A DNA stretch of 64,000 bases from Pachypanchax playfairii (taxonomy: Eukaryota > Chordata > Actinopteri > Cyprinodontiformes > Aplocheilidae): positions 1,984,043-2,048,042 of the forward strand of contig SSNP01000052.1 in NCBI GenBank assembly GCA_006937955.1, written 5' to 3'. Each line of letters starts with the position of its first letter. The stretch's first letter is position 1. Below, one piece after another: positions 50,744-55,112 of this stretch. Both the position numbers and the translations under genes were made by a program. Under the pieces are notes generated by a model, which saw nothing but the letters and a program-made list of their open reading frames with translations, ran no database searches and was not told the DNA's origin.

Positions 50744-51771
50744 GGTCCCTTGATAAAAAAGTTCAAATCAACTGATAAGATATTGATTTTGACATGTGAT
50801 TCAGGAAACTGATTTTCAAAACAAACTGTTGAAACTGGATAAATCAAATCAGATGGTAACTCTAGATAAGATTTATAATAATGTGGTAATTGGGACATGT
50901 TAAGGTGCCCTTCGGTTAGTATCTCAGGTGTCTTCAAACTTCTTATCAGCCTGTTTAAAGGAACAAGCAGGATATTTGGTTGTTTGGTATCTCTGTGTGC
51001 ACCACCCTGAACATGGACCAGATCATGCAGACCATCTCCAAGCAGCTTCATGTTCACAGCTAACAGTAGGATTAAACAATATAAAGTTGATGGGACTGTA
51101 GCAGGACAACGTCCCAGGATGTGGACGCGAAGAAATACAAGTTCAGGTATTGAGAAAGATGGTTATTTTTAGGAGAAGGACCCAACAATGTCCGATAAGG
51201 ACCCAGAGGGCTTTTATATAGAAAATATCAGAGAAGGATCATAAAAATATGTTTAAATAATTAACAGGAAACACTCACCATAAACAAGAATACTGTATAA
51301 ACTTCTAATAACATCTAATTATGAAATAAGTTGTTAATTTGTATGATGGAGGCATTTTTCATTAGGGCAGCATAAATCATCAGAACACCACTTCCTGCTG
51401 AGACCTGAATTACTGAAGTTATTAAGTGTAATATAGGAGGACCAGAGACGTCCAGAGTGTCTCATATGAAGGTGAACATGTTTTTCGATGAGTATTTACT
51501 TAGACAAGTTTCAAAAGACTAACTTAAAGTTTTAAAAATTATTTTGTCCTACTTTAAAAGCAGTCCTACTGTAAATATGTGCTAATTTCAACTCTATACT
51601 GATGAAGTTTATACAGGCTACAGTTGTAGCAGTATAGATTAGATACAACCCACTGACCCCAGGTCTGTTCTTTGAACTGACCTTGCAGTTATGACAGAAG
51701 TTTTCTCCATTCTTCCCTGGAGGAAGGATGATTTCCCCTGTCGGGATCAGCTGGATCCTCAGTTCCATCAT
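4317..51771 (-). CDS. myo1c: Myosin IC, unconventional class I myosin (whole gene, spliced)
   Basis: Monomeric actin-based motor that links membranes to actin; in vertebrates it acts in vesicle exocytosis, hair-cell adaptation and, as isoforms A and B, in the nucleus. Thirty-one shared coding exons (2-32) splice in phase to 1024 residues from the exon 2 Met; human isoform C is about 1028. Seen: P-loop GESGAGKT at 105-112 with Lys111, Tyr61, switch [11 protein letters not shown] at 157-166, switch II DIYGFE at 382-387, three IQ motifs at about 702-758, and a TH1 tail with a PH-like core at about 860-980. Lys111 and Tyr61 fall at the same numbers as in the mammalian protein. Alternative first exons lie at 51682-51771, about 47891-48130 (non-coding) and 30181-30198, giving about 1064, 1024 and 1040 residues. 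The motifs [15 protein letters not shown] and [12 protein letters not shown] match MYO1C better than MYO1H. I cannot tell whether this is the a or b teleost paralogue. Confidence 0.96.
4565..4664 (-). CDS. myo1c: myo1c exon 31: TH1 tail, residues 983-1016
   Basis: Encodes [19 protein letters not shown] and [14 protein letters not shown], then a gtgagc donor in phase 0. If the donor were skipped the frame would run on for 22 extra codons to a TAA at about 4499, giving a different tail. Exon 32 shows the spliced form is the conserved one. Confidence 0.94.
5137..5234 (-). CDS. myo1c: myo1c exon 30: TH1 tail, residues 951-983
   Basis: Encodes [18 protein letters not shown] and [14 protein letters not shown], close to human [16 protein letters not shown]...SININQG. 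Splits a Ser codon (AG|T). Donor gtgaga. Confidence 0.96.
5328..5398 (-). CDS. myo1c: myo1c exon 29: TH1 tail, residues 927-950
   Basis: Encodes [19 protein letters not shown] and DNKQK, matching the human [15 protein letters not shown] segment. Acceptor ccctcccag, donor gttgag. Confidence 0.95.
5521..5656 (-). CDS. myo1c: myo1c exon 28: PH-like phosphoinositide site, residues 882-927
   Basis: Encodes [19 protein letters not shown], then [15 protein letters not shown] and SIDYGALK. Lys888 and Arg899 correspond to mammalian Lys892 and Arg903, needed for PIP2 binding; both are kept with the same spacing of 11. The acceptor uses ctcgcag. Confidence 0.96.
5732..5787 (-). CDS. myo1c: myo1c exon 27: TH1 tail, residues 863-881
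   Basis: Encodes [19 protein letters not shown], equivalent to mammalian GTDEISPRVLQALGSEPIQ. Donor gttagt, phase 0. Confidence 0.93.
5862..5955 (-). CDS. myo1c: myo1c exon 26: TH1 tail, residues 832-863
   Basis: Encodes [18 protein letters not shown] and [13 protein letters not shown]. Ends one base into the next codon (A|AT, Asn). Donor gtaagt. Confidence 0.96.
6036..6119 (-). CDS. myo1c: myo1c exon 25: tail, residues 804-831
   Basis: Twenty-eight codons, [19 protein letters not shown] then KISPEWKHQ, matching mammalian IKNMVWKYCRSISPEWKQQ. Acceptor gtctttag, donor gtgaga. Confidence 0.95.
6120..7042 (-). other. myo1c: myo1c intron 24
   Basis: 923 bp, AT-rich; no repeat, RNA gene or reading frame of note was seen. 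Confidence 0.8.
7043..7202 (-). CDS. myo1c: myo1c exon 24: IQ motif 3 and start of tail, residues 750-803
   Basis: Completes IQ3 ([11 protein letters not shown], 748-758), then reads [18 protein letters not shown] and [19 protein letters not shown], the post-IQ/TH1 start. Fifty-three codons plus a split Arg. Donor gtggga. Confidence 0.96.
7284..7368 (-). CDS. myo1c: myo1c exon 23: IQ motif 2 and basic NLS-like segment, residues 722-750
   Basis: Encodes [18 protein letters not shown], then [21 protein letters not shown] is IQ2 (725-735). The basic run RRTAQRRRK lies where a calmodulin-sensitive nuclear localisation signal has been mapped in mammalian Myo1c, so the nuclear import signal appears kept in charge though not in exact sequence. 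Donor gtacga. Confidence 0.94.
7453..7521 (-). CDS. myo1c: myo1c exon 22: IQ motif 1, residues 699-722
   Basis: Encodes [17 protein letters not shown] through [16 protein letters not shown] fits the IQxxxRGxxxR calmodulin-binding consensus at about 702-712. Confidence 0.94.
7626..7702 (-). CDS. myo1c: myo1c exon 21: end of motor and start of neck, residues 673-699
   Basis: Encodes [19 protein letters not shown], then TRKHSL. The [15 protein letters not shown] motif ends the converter; the lever helix begins here. Donor gtaaga. Confidence 0.96.
7819..7932 (-). CDS. myo1c: myo1c exon 20: converter, residues 635-673
   Basis: Encodes [19 protein letters not shown] through [10 protein letters not shown]. 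Acceptor ctgtttag, donor gtcagc; the split Arg codon joins exon 21. Confidence 0.96.
8345..8490 (+). repeat. 3' fragment of the SINE-like repeat
   Basis: GGGAGGAAACTGGAGAATGC, then ACATGCAGAAAATATTACAC, GGGGTCAAACCCAGAACCTT and CTGAGGCAATGCTGAAGCCC; located in myo1c intron 19. Confidence 0.5.
8596..8713 (-). CDS. myo1c: myo1c exon 19: motor, residues 596-635
   Basis: Encodes [19 protein letters not shown] through YEVFLQ, including [25 protein letters not shown] is diagnostic of the MYO1C/1H subclass. Acceptor cttcacag, donor gtgacc. Confidence 0.97.
8981..9952. repeat. Minisatellite, ACGTTAACAACC / ACGTCACTACC units
   Basis: About 970 bp of tandem repeats in myo1c intron 18. The left part is a higher-order 56-bp unit (starting at 9001, 9057 and so on), then shorter 33-34 bp mixtures of ACGTTAACAACC, ATGTTACTACC and ACGTCACTACC, and a degenerate right part from about 9600. 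Long open frames across it (HVTTT, NNHVTTT) are only a result of the repeat and are not genes. Confidence 0.93.
10383..10488 (-). CDS. myo1c: myo1c exon 18: motor, residues 561-596
   Basis: Encodes [16 protein letters not shown] and [26 protein letters not shown] is the universal motif before the SH-helix/converter region. Ends one base into a Gly codon. The next intron carries the minisatellite. Confidence 0.96.
10964..11044 (-). CDS. myo1c: myo1c exon 17: motor, residues 534-560
   Basis: Twenty-seven codons, [19 protein letters not shown] through KKRPDT, matching the MYO1C loop 2 neighbourhood ([15 protein letters not shown]). Donor gtgaga. Confidence 0.96.
11132..11178 (-). CDS. myo1c: myo1c exon 16: motor, residues 518-533
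   Basis: A 47-nt exon encoding [16 protein letters not shown], nearly identical to mammalian MYO1C. Acceptor tcattcag, donor gtgcag. A copy of the TTAA MITE (11289-11878) lies in the intron just upstream. Confidence 0.95.
11289..11878 (+). mobile_element. TTAA MITE family 1, copy 1 (full length)
   Basis: 590 bp. Starts TTAAAGAGGCCATTTCATAC and ends GGAAGGACCTCTTTAA, so the ends are imperfect inverted repeats that include TTAA. Lies in myo1c intron 15. The inside holds a GATTGGCTAA CCAAT-like box, GCTAACAGCTTTTAGCCAGC and a conserved CTATGAAG|gtaaga splice-donor-like site. Confidence 0.85.
12086..12180 (-). CDS. myo1c: myo1c exon 15: motor, residues 486-518
   Basis: Encodes [17 protein letters not shown], then [14 protein letters not shown], the conserved LHYAGEV strand of the actin-binding region. 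Ends one base into a Gly codon. Confidence 0.96.
12333..12424 (-). CDS. myo1c: myo1c exon 14: motor, residues 456-486
   Basis: Encodes [18 protein letters not shown] through HPHFV, completing the DEECLRPG motif that follows GIISIL. Ends two bases into a Thr codon (AC|T). Donor gttagt. Confidence 0.96.
12425..14745 (-). other. myo1c: myo1c introns 12 and 13 (around exon 13)
   Basis: Apart from exon 13 (13072-13152) this is unique-looking AT-rich sequence. A three-fold 12-bp direct repeat (GAGGTGGACACG) lies at about 13949-13985. Nothing else was recognised. Confidence 0.7.
13072..13152 (-). CDS. myo1c: myo1c exon 13: motor, residues 429-455
   Basis: Twenty-seven codons, [19 protein letters not shown] through GIISIL. 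Acceptor attttcag, donor gtgaga. Confidence 0.96.
14746..14851 (-). CDS. myo1c: myo1c exon 12: motor, residues 393-428
   Basis: Encodes [19 protein letters not shown] through EYEAEGIT, a near-invariant relay-helix region in vertebrate MYO1C. Acceptor gtttcag, donor gtcagt. Confidence 0.96.
14958..15031 (-). CDS. myo1c: myo1c exon 11: switch II exon, residues 369-393
   Basis: Encodes [18 protein letters not shown] and EVFQHN; switch II DIYGFE is at 382-387. The surface segment before SVIGLL is about three residues shorter than in human MYO1C, explaining most of the 1024 versus 1028 difference. Splits a Ser codon (AG|C). Confidence 0.96.
15300..15419 (-). CDS. myo1c: myo1c exon 10: motor, residues 329-368
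   Basis: Forty codons, [17 protein letters not shown] through INTSLTYT, including GRTFTWLVN. Acceptor gagaag, donor gtacgt. Confidence 0.95.
15572..15643 (-). CDS. myo1c: myo1c exon 9: motor, residues 305-328
   Basis: Twenty-four codons, [17 protein letters not shown] through IAKGEE. By the rule of 16 residues upstream of the DAL(A/S)K motif, the TEDS-site residue is Glu327, already acidic, so heavy-chain phosphorylation there is not expected to be needed. Confidence 0.95.
16573..17708 (+). mobile_element. TTAA-flanked DNA transposon carrying a THAP exon (Kolobok-like)
   Basis: A 1.14-kb element in myo1c intron 8, antisense to the gene. It is bounded by TTAA on both sides, with imperfect terminal inverted repeats AGGGGTTATGACATCA (left) and AGGTGTGATGACATCA (right end, reversed), 13 of 16 matching. 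A THAP zinc-finger frame lies inside. TTAA target duplication together with a THAP domain is known for the Kolobok superfamily; P-element relatives also have THAP but make 8-bp duplications. No DDE catalytic part was recognised, so this looks like an internally deleted, non-autonomous copy. Confidence 0.7.
16887..17186 (+). CDS. THAP-domain reading frame inside the transposon
   Basis: The frame starts [19 protein letters not shown] complete C2CH THAP signature is visible: Cys9, Cys13, Cys52 and His55 (CSAHF), with [14 protein letters not shown] and the invariant Trp33, and SLPTL at the position of the usual AVPT(I/L)F box. THAP is a sequence-specific DNA-binding zinc finger used by P and Kolobok transposases and by host THAP proteins. 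A good donor (cct|gtaagt) at about 17169 suggests the frame is a first exon and that codons after SIP are intron read-through. There is no stop within the domain. Confidence 0.72.
   Translation: MATQTGTCCVQGCSTHAGSLHSLPKDEKTREEWLKFIYGEVPRSYNFNLRICSAHFTEDCFHNLGEFKLGLSKKLILIKNSLPTLKEATTSSIPVSLFI
18359..18469 (-). CDS. myo1c: myo1c exon 8: motor, residues 268-304
   Basis: Thirty-seven codons, [17 protein letters not shown] through [15 protein letters not shown] is a conserved class I motor motif. The upstream intron contains the 650-bp palindrome and the downstream intron the THAP transposon. Confidence 0.96.
18928..19578. mobile_element. 650-bp near-perfect palindrome (foldback MITE)
   Basis: Left end TACACTCTCAGAAATAGAGG and right end CCTCTATTTCTGAGAGTGTA are exact reverse complements, and the match continues through about 310 bp per arm (for example CCTATAGGTAAATTG, TTAAAAGTACAATATTGG, CATCATTTTCAATA) to a short centre near 19250. 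Lies in myo1c intron 7. The ends begin with TA, which would fit a Tc1/mariner-type target, but this is not certain. Confidence 0.88.
19585..20240. repeat. Dispersed teleost-type repeat (GTAACTAGTTACT family)
   Basis: Left part reads AGAGTTGGGTAAGTTACTC and AGTAACTAGTTACTG; the right part near 20213-20235 reads TTGTAACGAGTAATATATTAC, the reversed type of end. The inner part is AT-rich and not coding. It is inserted directly beside the palindrome and stops about 45 bp short of myo1c exon 7. Confidence 0.55.
20281..20379 (-). CDS. myo1c: myo1c exon 7: motor, residues 235-267
   Basis: Thirty-three codons, [18 protein letters not shown] through SDNDVE, matching the MYO1C segment GQCAKVSSINDKSDWKVV. 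Acceptor ttttttacag, donor gtgagg. Confidence 0.95.
20746..21271 (+). mobile_element. TTAA MITE family 1, copy 2 (3' truncated)
   Basis: Same order of sequence as copy 1 from TTAAAGAGGCCATTTCATAC to CTATGAAGGTAAG, then the similarity stops, so about 65 bp of the right end are missing. Lies in myo1c intron 6, close to exon 7. Confidence 0.85.
21420..21599 (-). CDS. myo1c: myo1c exon 6: motor, residues 175-234
   Basis: Sixty codons including [16 protein letters not shown] and [10 protein letters not shown], core motor motifs shared by all myosins. The donor, AAA|gtagga, is weaker than most in this gene but keeps phase. A 10-N assembly gap lies 118 bases away in the upstream intron. Confidence 0.95.
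21690..21746. other. Assembly gap between G homopolymers
   Basis: Ten N (21718-21727) lie between a G run plus T run on the left and a long G run on the right, in myo1c intron 5. The joined sequence should not be trusted; neighbouring exons 5 and 6 are intact. Confidence 0.95.
21896..21976 (-). CDS. myo1c: myo1c exon 5: switch I exon, residues 148-174
   Basis: Twenty-seven codons beginning AFGNAKTLR and containing switch [11 protein letters not shown] at 157-166, the nucleotide-sensing loop of the motor. Ends QFDFK with a gtgag donor, phase 0. Confidence 0.97.
22246..22444 (-). CDS. myo1c: myo1c exon 4: P-loop exon, residues 81-147
   Basis: Encodes [17 protein letters not shown], then the Walker A loop [11 protein letters not shown] and QSNPVLE. 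The P-loop lysine is residue 111, the same number as the mammalian K111 needed for ATPase function. Acceptor ctcctgcag, donor gtgaga. Confidence 0.97.
22445..24157 (-). other. myo1c: myo1c intron 3
   Basis: 1.7 kb with a TC microsatellite and a short tRNA-like B-box (GGTTCGATTCCC near 22832), too little to call a tRNA or SINE. No coding sequence. Confidence 0.7.
23519..23547. repeat. (TC)n microsatellite
   Basis: A TC run of about 28 bp in myo1c intron 3. Confidence 0.9.
24158..24273 (-). CDS. myo1c: myo1c exon 3: motor, residues 43-81
   Basis: Encodes [13 protein letters not shown] through VSPH; ends two bases into an Ile codon (AT|C). Contains Tyr61, at the same number as the residue altered in the chemical-genetic Y61G mammalian Myo1c. 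Acceptor taatcag, donor gtaagt. Confidence 0.96.
24427..24582 (-). CDS. myo1c: myo1c exon 2: shared N-terminus with isoform C start
   Basis: 156 nt, phase 0 at both ends. It reads [10 protein letters not shown], then [19 protein letters not shown], ending KESLIY (residues 1-42 of isoform C). The Met of MESALT starts the short isoform; the ten preceding codons are translated only from exons 1A and 1B. Acceptor cacctccag, donor gtgagt. Confidence 0.97.
24583..30180 (-). other. myo1c: myo1c intron 1, 3' part (between exons 1B and 2)
   Basis: 5.6 kb of mostly AT-rich non-coding DNA with MITE copy 3 and a SINE-like fragment near 25890-25935. No further exon was recognised. Confidence 0.7.
28513..29013 (-). 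mobile_element. TTAA MITE family 1, copy 3 (both ends missing)
   Basis: Reverse-oriented copy in myo1c intron 1. It begins inside the right end (CTGAGGTTTCTGTTGAAT) and stops after the block ATAACCACAAAGTCCTGAAA, so both TTAA ends are lost. A short deletion removes the segment around the CAGCAGCTCGTTCATATTC block. Confidence 0.8.
30181..30198 (-). CDS. myo1c: myo1c exon 1B: nuclear myosin I (NM1) N-terminus
   Basis: Six codons, MKYRPM, end at a canonical gtaagt donor in phase 0. Joined to exon 2 they give [16 protein letters not shown] before MESALT: exactly 16 extra residues, the length of the mammalian NM1 extension, which starts MRYR and contains SDGVR. The frame stays open upstream to another ATG at 30430-30432, so a longer N-terminus cannot be excluded from sequence alone. 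The homology and the exact length favour the short start. Confidence 0.88.
31169..31762 (-). mobile_element. TTAA MITE family 1, copy 4 (full length)
   Basis: 594 bp, reverse orientation, TTAAAGAGGTCCTTCCAT at the left and GAAATGGCCTCTTTAA at the right. Lies just upstream (on the gene strand) of exon 1B. Confidence 0.85.
34252..34892 (+). mobile_element. TTAA MITE family 1, copy 5, with a nested insertion
   Basis: Follows the family order, but about 48 bp at 34288-34336 (A-run, then CTTTATTTATCCCAGAAGGG and AAATTCAACA) interrupt the block after TTTCAGGACTTTG. The inserted stretch resembles the tail of a common teleost short interspersed repeat. The left end is altered (AAAGAGATCATTTCA). Confidence 0.8.
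36975..37187. mobile_element. hAT-type MITE with perfect 8-bp target duplication
   Basis: Ends CAGGGGTGGCTAACTCCAGG and CCTGGAGTTAGCCACTCCTG form a terminal inverted repeat. Both sides are flanked by ACATAGTG (36967-36974 and 37188-37195), an exact 8-bp duplication. The CAGGGGTGGC end and the 8-bp duplication are typical of hAT elements. 213 bp, no coding capacity, folds back on itself. Confidence 0.88.
39465..39855 (+). repeat. Direct duplicate, left copy (paired with 51173-51560)
   Basis: GGAGAAGGACCCAACAATGG through TATAGAAAATATCAGGAAGG and on to TTTAAAGTTTTAAAAGTTAT matches the right copy base for base with few differences over its first 270 bp and less well to the end. No terminal repeats or coding capacity were found. 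Confidence 0.85.
39932..39966. repeat. (TTTTA)n microsatellite
   Basis: About seven TTTTA units in tandem in the upstream region of myo1c intron 1. Confidence 0.9.
40305..40437 (+). repeat. 5' fragment of the same SINE-like repeat
   Basis: CTTTACCCGCTTGTTCCTGT, GGGTGAGAGGCGGAGCTACA then CCTGGACAGGTCACCTGTCC and ATCACAGGG are the typical first half of this repeat. Confidence 0.55.
40900..41110 (+). repeat. SINE-like teleost repeat
   Basis: CTTCCTGTTCAGG, then GAGTCACTGATAAACC, CAAACATGCATATTTTTG, TGTGGGAGGAAACATGCAAA and GGGAATCGAACCACAGACAC: the usual order of a widespread fish short interspersed repeat. Degraded. Confidence 0.55.
42077..42225. repeat. Compound (GT)n/(TATG)n microsatellite with G runs
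   Basis: GT repeats, a run of GTAT tetramers, and two long G homopolymers (42095-42108 and 42201-42224). The G runs are likely to be poorly sequenced. Confidence 0.92.
43853..44402 (+). mobile_element. TTAA MITE family 1, copy 6
   Basis: 550 bp, TTAAAGAGGCCATTTCATAC to GGAAGGGACTCTTTAA. A deletion of about 40 bp removes the GTTCATATTCATTATTCGAA block found in other copies. Confidence 0.85.
45482..46139 (+). mobile_element. TTAA MITE family 1, copy 7, split by an assembly gap
   Basis: Full-length order from TTAAAGAGGCCGTTTCATAC to GGAAGGGCCTGTTTAA. The 63 bases from CACCCACTATGAAGG on are repeated on both sides of the ten N at 46041-46050, which is what an unmerged contig overlap looks like, so the duplication is probably an assembly artefact. 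Confidence 0.82.
46041..46050. other. Assembly gap inside MITE copy 7
   Basis: Ten N with the same 63 bases on both sides, so the true sequence probably has one copy and no gap. Confidence 0.95.
47891..48130 (-). promoter_or_regulatory. myo1c: Probable CpG-rich promoter and non-coding exon 1C of myo1c
   Basis: About 47955-48130 is unusually GC- and CpG-rich for this window. On the minus strand it runs into a strong donor, CTTTCCAG|gtacgt, at 47891/47890. No open frame joins exon 2. It is therefore a candidate 5' UTR exon for the short isoform that starts at [10 protein letters not shown] in exon 2. The 5' boundary is an estimate. Without transcript data this remains an inference from composition, donor quality and position. 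Confidence 0.5.
49062..49090. repeat. (CA)n microsatellite
   Basis: A perfect CA run of about 28 bp inside otherwise unique sequence. Confidence 0.9.
49714..50740 (+). repeat. Tandem CA-linked 300-bp repeat, copies a-c
   Basis: Three direct copies (49714-50006, 50046-50340, 50401-50694), each from CACAAGTGTGTTTTG and TCCTTATGGGGACCGTCC to GAGGTCAGAAATACAAACCC, each followed by a (CA)n run. Inside are telomere-like tracts such as CCTAACCCCTAACCCTAA. Copies are nearly identical, so the array is young or homogenised. Confidence 0.92.
51173..51560 (+). repeat. Direct duplicate, right copy (paired with 39465-39855)
   Basis: GGAGAAGGACCCAACAATGT through GGGCTTTTATATAGAAAATA and TTAAGTGTAATATAGG. 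It ends only about 120 bp from the donor of myo1c exon 1A, so the duplication reaches into the promoter-proximal intron. Confidence 0.85.
51682..51771 (-). CDS. myo1c: myo1c exon 1A: isoform A N-terminus
   Basis: Thirty codons starting [15 protein letters not shown] and ending HNCK before a gtcagt donor, phase 0, so it joins exon 2 directly (K then VVASDGV). Human MYO1C isoform A begins MALQVELVPTGEII and also ends in CK before the shared GSDGVR segment, so this is its counterpart. An in-frame TGA lies 15 nt upstream of the first ATG. Two adjacent Met codons make the exact start ambiguous (51771 or 51768). The exon sits in about 1.9 kb of non-CA-repeat sequence between clusters of CA-linked repeats. 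Confidence 0.9.
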
Positions 51772-52428
51772 TCTTCCTTTCTCTCACTCGTTCCTTCACC
51801 TTCTCTTGAAGCGATCCCCTCTCGTGTTGAGTTCACAGTCCTTCTCCAGAGTTTTTAACAGTGTCAAACTAATATGGCTTTAATTCCTTTCTAGGGTGTG
51901 CTGGTGAATCTTTGTGCAAGAGAGAAAAAAGAGAACACAAAGACAGCTAATTTTAAAAGATGTCAAAAAAGTTAAATGTAATTGTCAGAAATCTTGACTT
52001 AAATCATAAAAACAGTCGAGAGAAAAAAGATCTACAACATTCACTAAAAGAGAAAATCTTTATGGTGGAAGTTCCAATCTGACACAGAAATCTTACCTCC
52101 TGACTCACAAGTCAACAACCAGAACACTGAGGTGGAATGATTTCAAGCTTCGGTGAAAGTTTTGTGACGGGGGTGTTACCTGTTACAGGGTGGAGAGACT
52201 CACTGAGGACAGCTTCCCCTCGCTGCAGCCAGAGGATGTTGCTTTCAGGCTCAAGGATCATGGAGAGGATGTGGAGCACAGCCCGGCTCAAGATGGATGT
52301 CACATGTAGAGGATATGTGTCGTTTGTCTTTCCAGTTTGTGTGGATGTGTGTGTGTGGGTGTGTGTGTGGCAATAGTGGGAGTAATAAGTGAATTTTTGT
52401 TAAAAATGTATATATTTTTTTATCATTT

Positions 52429-52474
52429 TTGGATGGATGGATGGATGGATGGATGGACAGATGGACAGATGGAC

Positions 52475-52508
<34 letters not shown>

Positions 52509-52563
52509 ATGGATGGATGGATGGATGGATGGATGGATGGATGGATGGATGGATGGATGGATG
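52429..52563. repeat. Tetranucleotide microsatellite (GGAT)n
   Basis: About 135 bp of GGAT/ATGG units with a few CAGA or CGGA variants near 52455-52485. Not coding. Confidence 0.95.
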
Positions 52564-52610
52564 ACATCGGAACAAAAGTAACAATAACACTCACACACAC
52601 ACACACACAC

Positions 52611-52902
52611 CCACAAGTGTGTTTTGTTATCCTTATGGGGACCGTCCATTGACTTCCATTGATTTTAGTAACTAGATTTATACCTAACCCAAACCCTTTT
52701 CCTAACCTTAACCATTACTGATCTATAACTAACCCTAAGACTAACTAAAACTCTATTCACACCATACCTATAAACCTAACCCCTAACCCTAAAAAGGGGA
52801 GTCCCCCTCATGGGGACCAGGCTTCGGTCCCAACAAGAACCCTCGGACCCCAGAAAGGTAGTAAAAGTCAGGAAACTTGTCCTCAGGAGGTCAGAAATAC
52901 AA

Positions 52903-52950
<48 letters not shown>
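52611..52950 (+). repeat. CA-linked 300-bp repeat, copy d
   Basis: One full unit, same orientation as copies a-c, with (CA)n before it (52590-52609) and after it (52907-52950). Separated from copy c by the 1.9-kb stretch that contains myo1c exon 1A. Confidence 0.9.
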
Positions 52951-52953
<3 letters not shown>

Positions 52954-53760
52954 CCCGCCTGAACAGGAGTTTCCCTCTAGAAACAGCATCCTGCTTTAGA
53001 CATTTCTGGTTCCCACCCAGTAGATTTAGTGTGTCTGTGTGACGTATGTGCAGATGAACGAAACCTACTCAGGTTTTCCTAAACACATACAAGCAAGAGT
53101 CACACATTTAAAGCACATATGCAATAAAATGTAAATAAAATAAAGAATTTAAGAAGGGACACACTTCCTGTCTTAGACTGAACAGATCAGGGTCTTGACA
53201 CTCCACACACATATACACATTTATTCCTTTATACATTTATTTTCCTGCAGTAGGTTTAAGGGTGAAGAGTTAAAATGTGACGCTGTCTGAGTCAAGAAAA
53301 CAAACAAGATAATCAAACCCGTAAACAATTCCAGTCTGATAGACCAGCATTCATCACATGGAGGACCCTTTGACATGTCTGATGACTCCAGATCTGATCT
53401 TTGTGTTCCTGTTGACTCTGTCAGCACTTTGAGAACCACCGAGCTCTTTGAACTTCATTCTGCTGCGTGTAACAGAATTTCACATTCTGCAGTAATGATA
53501 GAACATCAGATTGAGGCTTGTGGGATGTGGACTCTGTTTCAGACCAGGTCCTGCAGCGCTTCTCTGCAGCCTTTTGGTTGCTCTCAGGGTTTTCAGGATA
53601 TTAAATAACTATTTATCTCTCAGCGTGAGTGTGAAGTTGGCACTGCACACGCTGTTGCTGAGCAAGTGGAAATGACAGAGACACACATCCTGTAACCTCT
53701 GACCCGGACTGCAGGCTTTCTTGACAGCCTGGCATCAACAGGAAATCTGTGACCTTCACA

Positions 53761-54756
53761 CACTTTCCATCACACACACACACACACACACACTCTCCAT
53801 CACACACACACACACACACTCTCCATCACACACACACACACACACACACTCTCCATCACACACACACACACACACACACACTCTCCATCACACACACACA
53901 CACACACACTCTCCATCACACACACACACACACACACACACTCTCCATCACACACACACACACACACTCTCCATCACACACACACACACACACACACTCT
54001 CCATCACACACACACACACACACACTCTCCATCACACACACACACACACACACACACACCCACAAGTGTGTTTTGTTATCCTTATGGGGACCGTCCATTG
54101 ACTTCCATTGATTTTAGTAACTAGATTTATACCTAACCCAAACCCTTTTCCTAACCTTAACCATTACTGATCTATAACTAACCCTAAGACTAACTAAAAC
54201 TCTATTCACACCATACCTATAAACCTAACCCCTAACCCTAAAAAGGGGAGTCCCCCTCATGGGGACCACGCTTCGGTCCCCACAAGAACCCTCGGACCCC
54301 AGAAAGATAGTAAAAGTCAGGAAACGGGTCCTCAGGAGGTCAGACATACAAACCCCCACACACACACACACACACACACACACTCTCCATCACACACACA
54401 CACACACACACTCTCCATCACACACACACACACACACACACACTCTCCATCACACACACACACACAAGTGTGTTTTGGTATCCTTATGGGGACCGTCCAT
54501 TGACTTCCATTGATTTTAGTAACTAGATTTATACCTAACCCAAACCCTTTTACTAACCTTAACCATTACTGATCTATAACTAACCCTAAGACTAACTAAA
54601 ACTCTATTCACACCATACCTATAAACCTAACCCCTAACCCTAAAAAGGGGAGTCCCCCTCATGGGGACCACGCTTCGGTCCCCACAAGAACCCTCGGACC
54701 CCAGAAAGATAGTAAAAGTCAGGAAACGGGTCCTCAGGAGGTCAGACATACAAACC

Positions 54757-54821
<65 letters not shown>

Positions 54822-54842
54822 ACACACACACACACACACATA
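53761..54842 (+). repeat. CA-linked 300-bp repeat, copies e-f, with CTCTCCATC/CA arrays
   Basis: Starts with about ten (CA)n blocks each separated by CTCTCCATC (53765-54056), then unit e (54060-54357), three more CTCTCCATC/CA blocks (54358-54466), unit f (54467-54757) and an 85-bp (CA)n run. Frames of alternating Thr and His in this zone are artefacts. Confidence 0.9.
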
Positions 54843-55112
54843 ATTTTAAGATGAAAGACATGCTGTGTAAATGAAAGTGAATAAAACAATGCAGTGAGTG
54901 TATCATCATGGTTTTGTGCAGTTGATGCTTCACTACGTGGTACCACAGTATATCAAAAGACTCACTAAGCAAATTGGAACTTTTTGAAGAAATATAGTCT
55001 CTGATGTACCTTCCCCACCTGATGTGTGTGTAGATCAGGTGAGTTTATCTGAGGATGCTGATTTTTACAACCTCAAAGTTTGAAAATTAGAACCATTTCA
55101 CACGCCAAAGAG

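Larger units (their letters stand above)
48131..51681 (-). other. myo1c: Between myo1c exons 1A and 1C
   Basis: Contains CA-linked repeat copies a-c and the right copy of the duplicate. The remainder is unique-looking non-coding DNA. Confidence 0.65.

Noticed and set aside
52251..52652. Frames with IHPSIHPS or MDGWMDGW repeats
   Set aside because: Translations of the GGAT tetranucleotide array.
53721..54513. Open frames rich in THTHTH or CVCVCV
   Set aside because: Pure translations of CA microsatellites on either strand.
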